Shown piece after piece: positions 11,701-26,700 of a DNA stretch of 64,000 nt. Position 1 is the first letter of the stretch. Each line of letters opens with the position of its first letter. This DNA comes from Endomychus coccineus (Eukaryota > Arthropoda > Insecta > Coleoptera > Endomychidae). The translations under genes were made by a program, and so were the position numbers. The notes under the pieces are model-generated. The model saw nothing but the letters and a program-made list of their open reading frames with translations, was not told the DNA's origin and made no database searches. The stretch is from contig OY294067.1 of the NCBI GenBank assembly GCA_958510875.1, forward strand, positions 27,206,912 to 27,270,911, read 5' to 3'.

Positions 11701-14700
11701 ACTTAGGCCAAGAAACTTTGGTTAATGGTTCGATTATTGCCAATAGTGCATCGGAAGGGGTAGAGTCCAATCACTTAGCAGTTGAATTAGCTGATTGGAA
11801 ATCAAGATTGCGGAAACAAAGACAAGAACTGTAAGTGATTCAAAACGTAACAATATCATCTAAACTAACCTGCAATTCTTAACAACCCAAACACTATGTT
11901 TCGTATACAATTTCACAAAATCAACTGAATACATTTCTTCTAAGTAGAGTGGCTTATATTATTAAAATTGATTTTCATTCCGTATAACAATCACTAAGGA
12001 AATAAAAACGGTCAATTATTATTTTAATTATACAATATGTTAGCGTTATTAAATTTATAATTGTGTTAATTCGCTTTTAATTTTAATTGACCTGAATTTA
12101 CAATTACACTTCTTACCTATCATTGAACATGGTATTATTTGAAAGCATCGCGAAATTTTCAGAGAAGAGAAGACAGAATTATTAACAGAATGCAGAGAAG
12201 AATTGGAACATGCCAACAGCTTGCTGGGAAAACTAAAATCAGAGGTAAGTGTTTCAAAGTTGTATATTTTTACGAACGTATGATTTTGTTTTGTCTTGAC
12301 CAGAAATTATTCATCGAATTTCCGTAGAAATTGCGTTTCCAGTCACTGTAGAAACCTTCCATGGTTGGTTTGGGGAGATAACTGTATGCATTATTACCTT
12401 ATAACGCCGATTAGTGAAATTTTTAAACGAAAAATTGATTATATTAAATAAATACTATGAATTAATTGTTCACGATTCTAATTAACAATTTAATAAAATA
12501 TCTTTTACGAATCATTGGTGCTATCCCATTTCTAAACAAATGAAGGGATACTAAAATGGACAGATGTTTTATTGTTGGAAACCAATAATATTATTCAGAT
12601 ATTTCATTTCAAAAGTTCTGTTAATTATAAGATACATTTCTTGAATAGATCGATTGTTAAAAACATTTAAAAAGCTGATACTAAATCCAACTTGCACTCG
12701 GGACTCGGAGTTCTGGAATGAGGGTTATGCGTATGCCGACTATTAAAGTCAGCTATGGGCGTTATGTAGAATTAGGCACGTGACCACCTCAGGCCGACTC
12801 GAAGCGCGTTGTATTCGGCTTTGAGCAACATTTAAAATTACATTAATACGAGGGCAAGGGGAAAAGTTCTTGAAATATGAAACAAGAAATGATTTATTTG
12901 GTCAAAACTTATTTTATTTCTCAACATAATCTCCTTGTAACCCGATACAGTTCGTCCAACGTTTTTCTAATTTTTCGATATCTTCAAATAATATGATTTC
13001 GGCAATTCTTCAAAATAAGGGCTTGTTTCAGCGATGACCTCATCGTTGGAGCCAAATCTCTTTCCGCCGAGCCATTTTTTAAAGTTTAGAAATAGATAAA
13101 AATCGCAGGAGGCCAAATCTGGAGAATATGGTGGATCTGTGCGCCGGTGCATAGTCTTGGTGGAGTGCTTTTTTCTTTGCCAAATGCGGCCGCTTTCGCT
13201 TCAAATCGGCGTCGAATCGATCCAACAGCTCTGCACAATATACGCCGGTCATCGTTTTACGCTTTTCAAGGTAATCAATGTGGACGATACCGCGTGCATC
13301 CCAAAAAACTGTCGCCATGACTTTGTTGGCCGATAAACCCATTTCGGTTCCACTGTTCCGACTCTTATTTGGTCTCTGGTGTATTATGATGGATCCATGT
13401 TTCGTCCACGGTAACGAAACGGCGCAGAAAGTCCTGCTTATCGCGCTTGAACATCGCCAAACACTTTGAAGTTGTCACACGGTCGCGCTTGTTGTCAACA
13501 GAGAGCAAATACAGGCAGATAAATTTCTCATATCCAAAAATTTGTGCATAATGTTCCGTACCCGTTCGGCTGAGATGTCCATAGCCTCAGCAATCTCGTG
13601 CATCGTTCCAATCGATGGTGCGGAGTCCCCATAATGTTTTACAAGCGACGCTATGGTTTGCGTAATGTTTTTTCTACGCAAAACTCACTTTTTTCAATGG
13701 AATAAAAATCTTCAACGCTGCTTGCTTTCGATGGGTGTTAAAACAGAACAAAATGACATATTAGTCTGAACATTTTAATTCGTTCCAGTTAAAAATGGTA
13801 CATCACAACTTTTCACCTTCTGGCATTTCTATTATTCATTTGGGAGCATTTGGGTTTATTCTTTTCAAATAGTTGGATGTTGGTAAAGTTAAAACACCAG
13901 CCTCTAATATAATTATAAATTTCAGGAAATTGAATTGAATGAATTTATATGACATAAAAAATCAAATTGAGCCGCCTTTCAACACAGTCTGTCTTTTCCT
14001 GCCAGCCAACCAAATTTTAATTCAATCTTCTGCAAAAAAATGGAATCTTTAAATTGCTGCCGATACTAAAACCTGAAAAATCTATGAAACATCATTTATA
14101 TTTCCACATAATTAAACAAATGCAGTTTTTGGAAGTTGATGAATTGCTGCCGTAACTAAAACCTGACAAATCTATGAAACATCATTTATATTTCCACATA
14201 ATTAAACAAATGCATTTTTTGGAAGTTGATGAATTGCTGCCGTAACTAAAACCTGAAAAATCTATGGAACATCATTTATATTTCCACATAATTAAACAAA
14301 TGCAGTTTTTGGAAGTTGATGAATTGCTGCCGTAACTAAAACCTGACAAATCTATGAAACATCATTTATATTTCCACATAATTAAACAAATGCATTTTTT
14401 GGAAGTTGATGAATTGCTGCCGTAACTAAAACCTGACAAATCTATGAAACATCATTTATATTTCCACATAATTAAACAAATGCAGTTTTTGGAAGTTGAT
14501 GAATTGCTGCCGTAACTAAAACCTGACAAATCTATGAAACATCATTTATATTTCCACATAATTAAACAAATGCATTTTTTGGAAGTTGATGAATTGCTGC
14601 CGTAACTAAAACCTGAAAAATCTATGGAACATCATTTATATTTCCACATAATTAAACAAATGCAGTTTTTGGAACTTGATGAATTGCTGCCGTAACTAAA

Positions 14701-17700
14701 ACCTGAAAAATCTATGGAACATCATTTATATTTCCACATAATTAAACAAATGCAGTTTTTGGAAGTTGATGAATTGCTGCCGTAACTAAAACCTGAAAAA
14801 TCTATGGAACATCATTTATATTTCCACATAATTAAACAAATGCAGTTTTTGGAAGTTGATGAATTGCTGCCGTAACTAAAACCTGAAAAATCTATGGAAC
14901 ATCATTTATATTTCCACATAATTAAACAAATGCAGTTTTTGGAAGTTGATGAATTGCTGCCGTAACTAAAACCTGAAAAATCTATGGAACATCATTTATA
15001 TTTCCACATAATTAAACAAATGCAGTTTTTGGAAGTTGATGAATTGCTGCCGTAACTAAAACCTGAAAAATCTATGGAACATCATTTATATTTCCACATA
15101 ATTAAACAAATGCATTTTTTGGAAGTTGATGAATTGCTGCCGTAACTAAAACCTGAAAAATCTATGGAACATCATTTATATTTCCACATAATTAAACAAA
15201 TGCAGTTTTTGGAAGTTGATGAATTGCTGCCGTAACTAAAACCTGAAAAATCTATGGAACATCATTTATATTTCCACATAATTAAACAAATGCAGTTTTT
15301 GGAAGTTGATGAATTGCTGCCGTAACTAAAACCTGAAAAATCTATGGAACATCATTTATATTTCCACATAATTAAACAAATGCATTTTTTGGAACTTGAT
15401 GAATTGCTGCCGTAACTAAAACCTGAAAAATCTATGGAACATCATTTATATTTCCACATAATTAAACAAATGCAGTTTTTGGAACTTGATGAATTGCTGC
15501 CGTAACTAAAACCTGAAAAATCTATGGAACATCATTTATATTTCCACATAATTAAACAAATGCAGTTTTTGGAAGTTGATGAATTGCTGCCGTAACTAAA
15601 ACCTGAAAAATCTATGGAACATCATTTATATTTCCACATAATTAAACAAATGCAGTTTTTGGAAGTTGATGAATTGCTGCCGTAACTAAAACCTGAAAAA
15701 TCTATGGAACATCATTTATATTTCCACATAATTAAACAAATGCAGTTTTTGGAAGTTGATGAATTGCTGCCGTAACTAAAACCTGAAAAATCTATGGAAC
15801 ATCATTTATATTTCCACATAATTAAACAAATGCAGTTTTTGGAAGTTGATGAAAAAGTTCACTTAAATTTTAACTTGAAAACTAATAGAGATTGATAGGA
15901 ACAATCTTTATATGATACTGTGGTCGACCTAGAATATATGAGGAATCCGAAATAACAAAAAATATAAGGTGTTTGTTCTATTTAAAATTACGAAGTTGTA
16001 TAACGTTTAGGTGAAATGGAACATCTTGTATGAACAAAAGTATTTTCTGTATATACAGCTCATGATTCGATACAACTTTGTAACTTATAAAACTTTCAAA
16101 ATAAAAGGGGAATAAAAATAAATAAAAACTAAAATAATGTGAATACCTGATAATTTTGGTAACACATACTTTATTTATATTGTAAAATTTTTGTTTGATT
16201 TTCATCTAAAAAAATTTAGAACGGAGATTTGCTGACAGAAGCGAGAAAAGCGAAAGCTTACAGAGATGAAGTGGATGCTATGAGGGAGAGAGCCGAGCGC
16301 GCCGACAGGTTAGAAGTAGAAGCTCAGAGGTACAGGGAGAGGCTGGCTGATGCGGAATTTTATAAAGTTAGAGTGGATGAACTGAGAGAAGACAATAGAG
16401 TATTATTGGAAACAAGGGAAATGCTAGAATCGCAGTTGGCTAGAGCGAGACAAAGAGGAGATCATGTTTTGGAACTTGAATCGGAGTTATTAACATCGAA
16501 ACAAACCATCAACGAAGTAGTTTTGGTAAGTTCTATTGTATAATTATGAACACAGCTAATCATATTATGTACGTCTTTTAGGAACGTGATGCTGCGAAAG
16601 TGAAAATTCAAGAATTAATCGATGAAAACATCCAATTGCAACAAGTGACCAAATCTGCTTTGCAAGAAACTAGTCTTACCAACATATCTGGCGATTCTGA
16701 CTTAGAAGAAACTAATTCGGGTGACAACAGTCTGTCCGAACAACTGACAAACAACGCCCAAGCCCGGGCTCTTAAATTAGAACTAGAAAATAAGAAACTA
16801 TTGTCGACGATAGATTCCCTCAAAGAACGTAGTTTTCACGAAAACGCGAATAAACTATTGGAACTGGAAAAAGACAAGAAAAAACTCACCATCAAATGCG
16901 ATCAGCTGCAGGAAAGTTGTGACAGATTGACTCAACAGAACGGGGAGTTGGAAAATCTTTTCAAAAACGCCATCCAGGAAAATCGCAAACTGCAGGACAG
17001 TCTCGATACGTCGAAAATTATCTCCGACAGGCAGTCGCAAGACTTGCAAAACGAACGGGTGAAAATTACCGACCTGGAGAAAAACTGCGATTCTCTAACG
17101 AAAGAAAAACAACGCGTACAAACTTTGTGCGATACCATCAAGAAGCGGGCGGACGACGCGGAAAAATCGGCGGCGGTCAGTTTGAAATTGGTGGAGAGCT
17201 TGCAAGAGGATGTGCAAGAAGGGAAGAGGCTGCAGAAAGTTTGTAGTGAATTGAGTGATAAAATAGTGATTTTAGAAAAAGACAATGGTGGGTTGTTGAA
17301 AGAAGTTACCAAGACGAAGGAAATATTGGAAGTAAGAATTAATTTTTACTTATTCGATTATTATTAAACACTGTAGAATATGTTTTTTTAGCCATTTTTC
17401 CGTTCTTCTTTAATTCTAGTTGTATCTATGATATACTTGGTAGTCCAGTCAATTCAGGGTTTGGGTCAAATACAGGGTGTTTCAAAAAAAGGTGGCCCCG
17501 TTGCTAGGATTGGTAGAACACTAAAAAATAAGTGGGGTTTGCTCAGAAAAAATGTTCGTAACGGCATCCGTATTCAAGATACAGGGTGTTGTAAAAAAAA
17601 TGTCAACGCATTTTTTACGATTATTTCGAAACTACTGGCAACATTGTGATGAAATTTTGTATGAACATGTTTTGGAAGCTGACACATCTTATGAATTTAT

Positions 17701-20700
17701 TTTTATATCTGACTCTCATAGAGGGCGCTAATTACAAGGTTCTCACCGAGTAGTTTTAATCATAACTTCTTTCAGGTTAGATTTTCTTAAATTTTAAGTG
17801 AAATTAAACATCATTCAATTTTACACGAAAAAGGTACTCTTGGTAAAACTCGATGTTGTGTACCGTTTTCGGAATATTTTGATTTGAAAATAATGAAGTA
17901 ATAACTGATGCTGGTATAAAATAAAGAACAATTACCAATTTATGAAAAACCAAGAACAATAACATTATTCTAATGCTAAAGTTATTAATCAAACAAAGAA
18001 TCACAAGAAGAAAATTAAAATAAATTTGAATAAAAACATGAAATATTCAATCATGCGATTTCAATCATTGGACTACACAGTTCGTATATTAAGGAAAAGT
18101 CTATTCTACAGAGGTAAATTCACGTCAAGAGTTGCATTCTTTAGAAAAAAGGATGGAATTGTGTATTCGTAAAAACGGAGGACATTTTGAACACTTACTC
18201 TGACCGATTTTTTTTTAAATCTATACAGGGTGTTTCAGTTTTTTCGTTCATAACTTCTAAAAATAATAGGGGTCTTTCATATAACATTTTTCTCTAAATC
18301 ACTTCGTTTCCGAGATACAGGGTGTGTGTTGAAGTTTTGAAAAATTATTAAATTTTCTTCATTATCTTCTAAACAAATGAAGATTTTTGGTTCAAACTTT
18401 GTATATTTTAGTTTTACTCGATGAGAAATGTTTTTGGTTTCAAAATGTTTTTGAGACAAGTACAGTGGCGTAGTTATAGTGTTTTGTACGCATTTAAACC
18501 CCTCAAACTTCTACACCAATGGTAGGAAATTATTATTGTGTACAAATTTAAAAACTTTGATTTATTTTCTATAAAAAAGTGTTCTTGATAAATTTTCTTT
18601 AGAGGCTTCCTATTCGAGTTATTTTGATTTTTCTTATCAGGGTTATCTCATGGAATTTCTTTTGAAGGACTATTTAAAAAGTAAAATACTATTTAAATAC
18701 CTATTTATTGGGAACGACAGAAAATAATTCATAATGAGTGCTCAAAAAGATCTATTTACAACGCAACGGCGACATAGATTTCTCAACGACCTTCTTGTTC
18801 GAATACGATTCAGTAGATCTTCTCTATTATGAAAACACTTTTGGTACAAGATCTAGAAATTTCCAAGAAAAATTCAGTGTCAATGTCTGGCTTGACATTC
18901 ACAAAAACAATATATTTGGCCCATACGTTTTACCAGACATACTAACGGCCCCTGCATTTTTCGAATTTTTGGAAACTACCCACGAAGACATGTGGGAGGA
19001 AACACCATTCAATGAGAGAACAAATGCATGGATACAATTGGAAGATTGTCGTACCCATTTTGGAAGACAGGTACGAGAATGGCTAAATAGGAAGTAAATG
19101 GATCATATATTATGAATTATTTTTTTTCGTTACCAATAATTTATTTAAATATTTTTTTACTTTTTAAATAGTCCTTCAAAAAAGAAGAAGAACAGGAATA
19201 CTTTTTTATAGAAAATGAATCGAAGTTTTCAAATTTGTATACAATAATAATTTCCGACCATTGGAGTAGAAGTTTAAGGGGTTTAAATGGGTATAAAACC
19301 CCATAACTACGCTACTGTATTTGTCTCAAGAACATTTTGTCACCTAAAAAAATTCTCATTCAGTAAAACTAAAGTTCACCAAGTTTGAACCAAAAATCTT
19401 CATTTGTTTAGAAGATAATGAAGAAAATGTAATAAATTTTCAAAACTTCAACACCCTGTATCTCGGAAACTAAGAGACTTAGAGAAAAATTTTATATGAA
19501 AGACCCCTATTATTTTTGAAAGTTCTATCGTTTACCAAAGTTATGAAAGAAAAAACTGGAACATCCTGTATATGTATATTTAATTATTTTTTTTTCATCT
19601 ATATTCATGAAAATATGTAAAAAAAACTGTGAGATTTCATGAAAAACATAGGGAATATATTTTTTGGAGTAGGCATTATAAATTTTCCTTCCATTTTATT
19701 CCTGAATGCAAGTTTATCAGACCGCTGCAATGAGTAGTCACCGCGCGCAAATACATATATAGCGAAAATCATTGCTAAAGGCTAAAATTTGAAAACAAAA
19801 CAAAACTTGAGTTATATCATGGAAAAGTACATGCGAAAACCTAGATTTTGCTGCAAAGAAAACTAACCTAGGTCAAATTGAACAAAGGTTACAGCAAAAC
19901 AAAATGGAATTACGAGGGAACTATTCCTTAGTTGGAGCTGGGGTTTGAACAGTGTTTTGGCAATGATATTATCTACCTTCCCTGAAAATTTCATCCAATT
20001 TGGTGAAGAAATGGCCAAGATATTCAAATTTTAATAAAAAAAAGGCATATATATATGTAGAACTGGATTCTCGGGTATTGATCCGCGTTGTGTGGTTTCG
20101 GTCCTCAAAAGGACCAATTTCACGACGTTTCGGCAATGTCGCATTTGCCATCTTCAGGTGATTCGACCGTAGAGTCTGGAAAATCTAGGCGAAGTTATAT
20201 ATATATATATATATCTGTTACAGGAGGGGTGATGAATGAAACCTCACGAAATTTTTACTGAACCTTCTCCAAGCATTGACAATAAAATGTTCACACCCAC
20301 GCAGCTCAATTCGTTTTCTAAGGGGTAAAAAAAAGGGGTTCCACCAACTGTTGGAGGTAGAAAACCAAGGATCTTGTCTTTCTCATCAAAACAAACGTTA
20401 TTTGATAGGTGGGGACGCTCTTCTAAAAATTTCCCAACGTTTTACATATTGACTCCAGTAACCTATTTCTTCCTATGCTCTCATTTGGTAATGCCTTCTT
20501 CTGAAATATTGTAGGAGCTATGTTGTTTATTGAATTGATGTTCTGAATTTTTTTATTCTAGTCCAAAGACGTCACGTTGGATGAAAACCTTGTGCGAACT
20601 ACAAAATTAGAGAGAGATATTCAAAATTTAACCAAGGAAAAAATCGATATTATCTCCCAATTAGAAAAATTACAGGACTGCGAAAAGAAAACTCAAGAAT

Positions 20701-23700
20701 TAATGACTCAAACAGCAATTCACGTCGAAACAATTTCCACCCTTCAGAAAGACTTGATCACGGAAAAGATCAATAACGAAAAACTCAAAAATAGTTTAGA
20801 GAAGCTTGGCTTAAATCTGGATATAATAGATAACGATATTAACATAATTGTGGAGAAACTATTGAGTAATTCTGACATATCCAAGAGTATATCGGCCATT
20901 TTGAAGGTCAGAGATGAAGATCAAACCTCGATTTGTAAGACTTGTTTGGAAATTAACCAGGAAGCGGAAGAATTGGCGACGTCCATTAGCGATGAATGGA
21001 GCCAGCAATGTGAGAAATTAGTTGCCGAAATCAACGTGTTGCAAAGCCAAAACGAAGTTTTACAATCGGAAAACGCGAAATTGCAAGTGGATATTGCTAC
21101 TTTGAACTCGCAAGTTCATTCGTTACAAACTCAGCAGACGGCCCTTCAATTGGCCAACAGTCAACTTGTTGCGGAAAAGGAAGATGTAAGTGTTAAAAGT
21201 TATCAATTCTAGAAGTATATTTGTTTACAGTGTGTAAATTAATTCATTAAACATAACCAATTTCAGATATATTGAAGTTATGATTAAATGAAAGAACAAT
21301 AATAACAATAACAAGAAAAACGTTATTTAAAAATGATTTTTGATCCAGGTATGAATTACACATAAATTCTCGAAAAATAGGGCACACTAACACATGTGCT
21401 TTTATTTTCGTCTTTACGTACGTTTCGGTCTCACGACCATAATCAGAAGACGTATCACGGTATAAAACGTGATTTCTTAAAACTAATTGTATCACCACAA
21501 GGCGTCCTTATCGCGCTAATTTCAATTAAAAATGCCCACGTCGCCGAAACGAACAGAAACACGAGCAATCGAAATTATAACACATTAATGTATTAAAGTA
21601 TTAATACACAATTCTCGGGAAATAGGTCACATTGACACATATATTTTTATTTTTACCCTCGTCTTTACGTACGTTTCGGTCTCACGACCATCATCAGAAG
21701 ACTTATTAATACAATAACCTGATTACTTAGAAATACTGTAATAACACAAAGCGTCCTCATCGCACAAATTTCGTTTAAATGCCAACGTCGCGAAACGAAC
21801 GGAGACATGAAATCGGAACTATAACACAGCAATGTTGCAGCGTAAAAATTAAAAATCCACTATTAAGTAGAATCATCAATAAATACGAACACATTTCATA
21901 AATGTCTGCGAGAGACTAACAGACAAAGAGTTCTATCTTCTTTGCTAACAGACGAGACCATCTCAAGTGTTCATTTAAGCGCCAGATGTCATAATTTATT
22001 AGGTGATAAAAGAAGGTCTCTGGCCTGTGAGAAATACTTTAGCCAATTCTACCTAAAGTAAACTTTTACATTATAAGGACGTAAGTAGGAATTTGCAAGA
22101 ATATTAATTAATTAAATTAGTATAAATATGACTTAGTGTTTGAACGTCACTCCTATGATTAACAGACTTGGAGTCACGTTTTATATGAATCATCTCCAGA
22201 ATAGATCTTTTATAATAATTGGTTTCCTTAGTTAAAATATTAACATTCTTGTAATCAAATTACGTCCTTATAATGTAAAAGTTTACTTTAGGTAGAATTG
22301 GCTAAAGTATTTCTCACAGGCCAGAGACCTTCTTTTATCACCTAATAAATTATGACATCTGGCGCTTAAATGAACACTTGAGATGGTCTCGTCTGTTAGC
22401 AAAGAAGATAGAACTCTTTGTCTGTTAGTCTCTCGCAGACATTTATGAAATGTGTTCGTATTTATTGATGATTCTACTTAATAGTGGATTTTTAATTTTT
22501 ACGCTGCAACATTGCTGTGTTATAGTTCCGATTTCATGTCTCCGTTCGTTTCGCGACGTTGGCATTTAAACGAAATTTGTGCGATGAGGACGCTTTGTGT
22601 TATTACAGTATTTCTAAGTAATCAGGTTATTGTATTAATAAGTCTTCTGATGATGGTCGTGAGACCGAAACGTACGTAAAGACGAGGGTAAAAATAAAAA
22701 TATATGTGTCAATGTGACCTATTTCCCGAGAATTGTGTATTAATTCATACGTGGGTCAAGAATCTTTATTTGTATTAAAGTATGTGAATTAAGAATCCGC
22801 TGCTTAGCATTATTCTTATAAACTGTACAGTCATATCGAATCACAATATGTAATACGATTAAGGGACTGAACTAAAAATATAACGTTCGAGTTTTCACTT
22901 TCGAACCGGATGTTGAAGATTTATGAGGTAATAGAAAAAGGTTGTCAGACCTTATTAGAAATATTGTTATTAGAGCATTCTAGTTTTTGTTTCTTGTACT
23001 ATACTTATGGCCATACATGATATAAATGTTGCGCACAAACCTACTAACTGTGTTCAGCTATAAAGTTGGAAGTATATTTCAGGTAGAATGCTCTCATAGC
23101 AATATTTGTAATAAGGTCTGACAACCTTTTTATATTACCTCATAAATCTACGTTTCGGTCTCACGACCATCATCAGAAGACGTATCATTCTCTGAAAAGG
23201 GATTTCTTAAAACTTATTGTGTCACTTCAATTTCAATTAATAATGCCTACGTCGCCGAAACGAACAAAAACACGTGTCATCGAAATTGTAACACATTGAC
23301 GTATATGAATAGGTATCAAGAATCCACTGCATAGCAATTTTCTTATAAAATTCGAAGTCATTTCAAGCAATGTTTGAATACGACTGAAACCAAAAAATAT
23401 AACGCTTGAAACGGATCACTCGTGTCTGCTAGGATCAGTAGTGCTAAGTGGCCCCAACTAGCTCAACAAGTTTATTTACTCTCAGGGCTCGTAGTGAAAC
23501 GTGTCCTGAGATTCGAAACTTTATGGATTACCCTGAGCGCCAACTGCTTTAGCACAAACAAAACTAAAAAGAATTCACAGTCAAGAATCCAGGCACTACG
23601 AGATGAATAAAAGTTGATGGATATTTAGAAAAATAAGACAAGGTCTAACTTAACAATTTGGTTTTATTCAGAGTAGGAATCTGAAAGAACAGTTTAAAAC

Positions 23701-26700
23701 AAGGTACAATTATTGTAATGAACAAAATGAATATTTGTTAATAAAGAAAGTTAAAAATACAAATTAAATTATAGGATTAATTTTCAAAAAATATACAAAT
23801 TATGAACCTACAGGTTCGATCTCAACAAATAAGTGAAGTTAATGAAATACAAATTTAATTATGAATCTTTGGGCTCGATCTCAACATATAAATGAAGCTA
23901 ATGATAATACAAATTTAGTCAGATAAAAATCAGTGAAATGAAAATATGGTCATTCAACCTCTAAAAAATGTTACCGTCCTTGGAACTTGAAGGAGCTGGA
24001 AGTAGGCTCTGCCAGGAAATTCACTTTATAACGTCACGGGCAAAGGAAGGAGACGTCTCAATCGTTCAGACCCAGTAAATAAAACAACGAGCGGTACCTT
24101 GGCACAAGTTCGAGGAACCAATAATTAAATCAGTAGGAATAACCAGTACGATCCAACAACTGATTATGTTATCTCCCAAATTGTATATACAATATGTAAT
24201 AACAAATTTGATATCTTGAAGAGAACAATAATAACAATAATTAAATCTGAAAGAAAGTTGGAAAATTAAATTACTTATTATGGTACAACAATATATGTTA
24301 GCAATTATGAAGGTGAAGGTAGTTAAGAAGGACTTATGATTAACAAGTTAAAAATTGTCAAATAGCAATTAGATAATAATTGACTTGATTTGAATCTGAC
24401 TAATGAATTAAAGTTTGCTATTTTAATGACAATTTGAATGAGTGTAACAGTGGTTTTACTATTAGTTCTCATAAAGCAGTAAATGAGTACAGTGCTTAAT
24501 ACGTTCACCTAGATCAATAATTAAGAAGCAAATCACCCACTAGTCTAATAAGACACAACCATTAGGACTTATGTAACAAGGTCAAGAAAGGTGATTCTCA
24601 AAACTACGCATATGTAGCACATGGAATATTGCTAGGTTAAACAAGCATACAAATATGATATTACCAATCTGCCTACCACTCGACAAATTATTCTATAAAA
24701 GACTTAGAGAAAAATTAGTAAGGATGTAAAAGATCATCCCAGAAATATGCTAGATAACAAAATGATTTGCCATGAATGTTAGCCTTGTTGAGAATTATTT
24801 CCACTGAATAATATCGACATTCAGGGACTGTACATATCTTGAATTATGTTTTAAGATATCAGATCAAATAGTCCCTGATGTCAATAATTTTCAATGGCAG
24901 ATTGATAATAACCAAAAGACAAAAGAAATTGTTAAATCTCAACTTATCTCAACAAGCATTTACGACAGAATGGAGTTATTATATTTCCGCTTCCCGAATC
25001 AACTCCCCATTCGCAAATCGGTGTCCTCCGACGAGTAACCGCGAAGATTCCTAACTGATTTACTATTGGAAGATAGATGACACTCCTGGTCAATACGAGT
25101 TCAATTATTAAATATTCCGAGCAGAAATCGTTATTCTAATCATTACAGCGTTCTTTAAACCAGTAACGTGGAAAGCGTTACACGCTTTCGAGTCAGACGT
25201 TAACATTTATGAGGTAATAGAAAAAGGTTTGTCAGACCTTATTAGAAATATTGCTATTTGAGCATTCTACCTAAAATGTACTTTTAACATTATAAAGACG
25301 CATGTAGGAATTTACAAGGGTTTTAATGAATGACAATATCAGAATACGTCAAATTTTTTCGAGAGTTTCACTACACCGTTTTTATAGAGTCAAAAAAACA
25401 ACATTTTAACATGAAAGCTCATGGAGACGTGCTTAATTCTTCAAATTAACAAAAATGGCTAAATAGAAATGTTTTTTGTTTTTTTATAATGGAATAACAT
25501 TATTACAATAATATTCTATGCAAGTTTGAGCGAGTCCCACTAATTATTTCTATGAAAAAATAGCTGAAAATATGGTTTAGCTAGACAATTATTAATTATA
25601 ACTATTTTTTTAAAACACGAAAAGTCGACGACAACTATACGATTATTATTTTTACATGTGTTTATGTGTACAACTCTAGCCGGCAATATTTACAGCGTTA
25701 CCAGACCTCCGCTCTCGCCCTACGCTCGCTCTACTTATAGTTCCCCCGCTAACACCACCGAATCTCCTTGATTAAATTAGTATAAATCTGACTTAATGAT
25801 TGAATGTTGTTCTATGATTTACAGATTTGGAGTCACGTTTTATGTGAATCATCTCCAGAATAGATCTTTTATAATAATTTTTTTAGTAATCCAATTGATG
25901 GTTATAATCAAAACAATGTTTAGCAAGGGCGGTGGAATTTTCAAAGTTTTTATTTCTAGTACTATACTTATGGCCATATAAACAATTTAATTTGTATACC
26001 GTGTTGGTTTGTTTATCTTTAGGTATTGAAGGTTCCAGGGATTTGAAAAATATTTACCAACACTGTTTATTTTTCGTTGACTTTACACCTTGCCCTCGTA
26101 TACTTCATGAAATCTTAACATTTTCTCATTACACTTTCAACATTGCCAATTCAAAGTTCAAAGTTGAGAAACGGAAATATTTTGTTTTCAAAGTGTAAAT
26201 TTGTGTTGTGTGTCATTTCATATTTTTGTATTTATTAATTTCCTTGTGAAAGTACTCATTGACAATTTTCGTTGTCAGCTTTCTAAGAAGAACCAATTAC
26301 ACATCAGTCAACATGACACCCTACTTTTGGATCAGGTAACCTTGAGAACGCTCCATGAACAGTTGAGTTTGGAGTATGAAGTACTAAAGCAAGAACAAGA
26401 AACTCAGAAGAAACACAATAGAGATCTAAGATTGGAAACGCGCACTTGGAAAGAGAAAACGTCGAGTTTAGAAAATATCGTCAGTTCGCTCGAACAGGAA
26501 AAGGATAGTCTGAAGAATGACGCGAGGAATCTTGTGAATCTGAGGGCGGAACATTCGAAGTTGAAGGTAAATAGCGGATCAGTATTTATGTCTGTATCAG
26601 AAATCACAAAAAGTCATTTTTACAGGACGATTTCCGAAATTTATTCACCGCCAGCGAACGTTTGAAATTGGAATATCGATCGGTACAAGAAGATCTGAAA

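Noticed and set aside
14051..15853. Regular array that could suggest CRISPR
   Set aside because: Units are contiguous 90-bp copies with no unique spacers, in a eukaryotic intron; it is a satellite.
16608..17312. Minus-strand open frames of 64-126 residues
   Set aside because: Antisense shadows of the long Girdin coiled-coil exon; Ser/Phe-rich as expected from complemented Glu/Lys codons.
21601..22743. Palindrome as a simple DNA-transposon TIR pair
   Set aside because: Flanks show no target-site duplication and the arms contain ribozyme motifs, favouring inverted Penelope-type repeats or an assembly effect.
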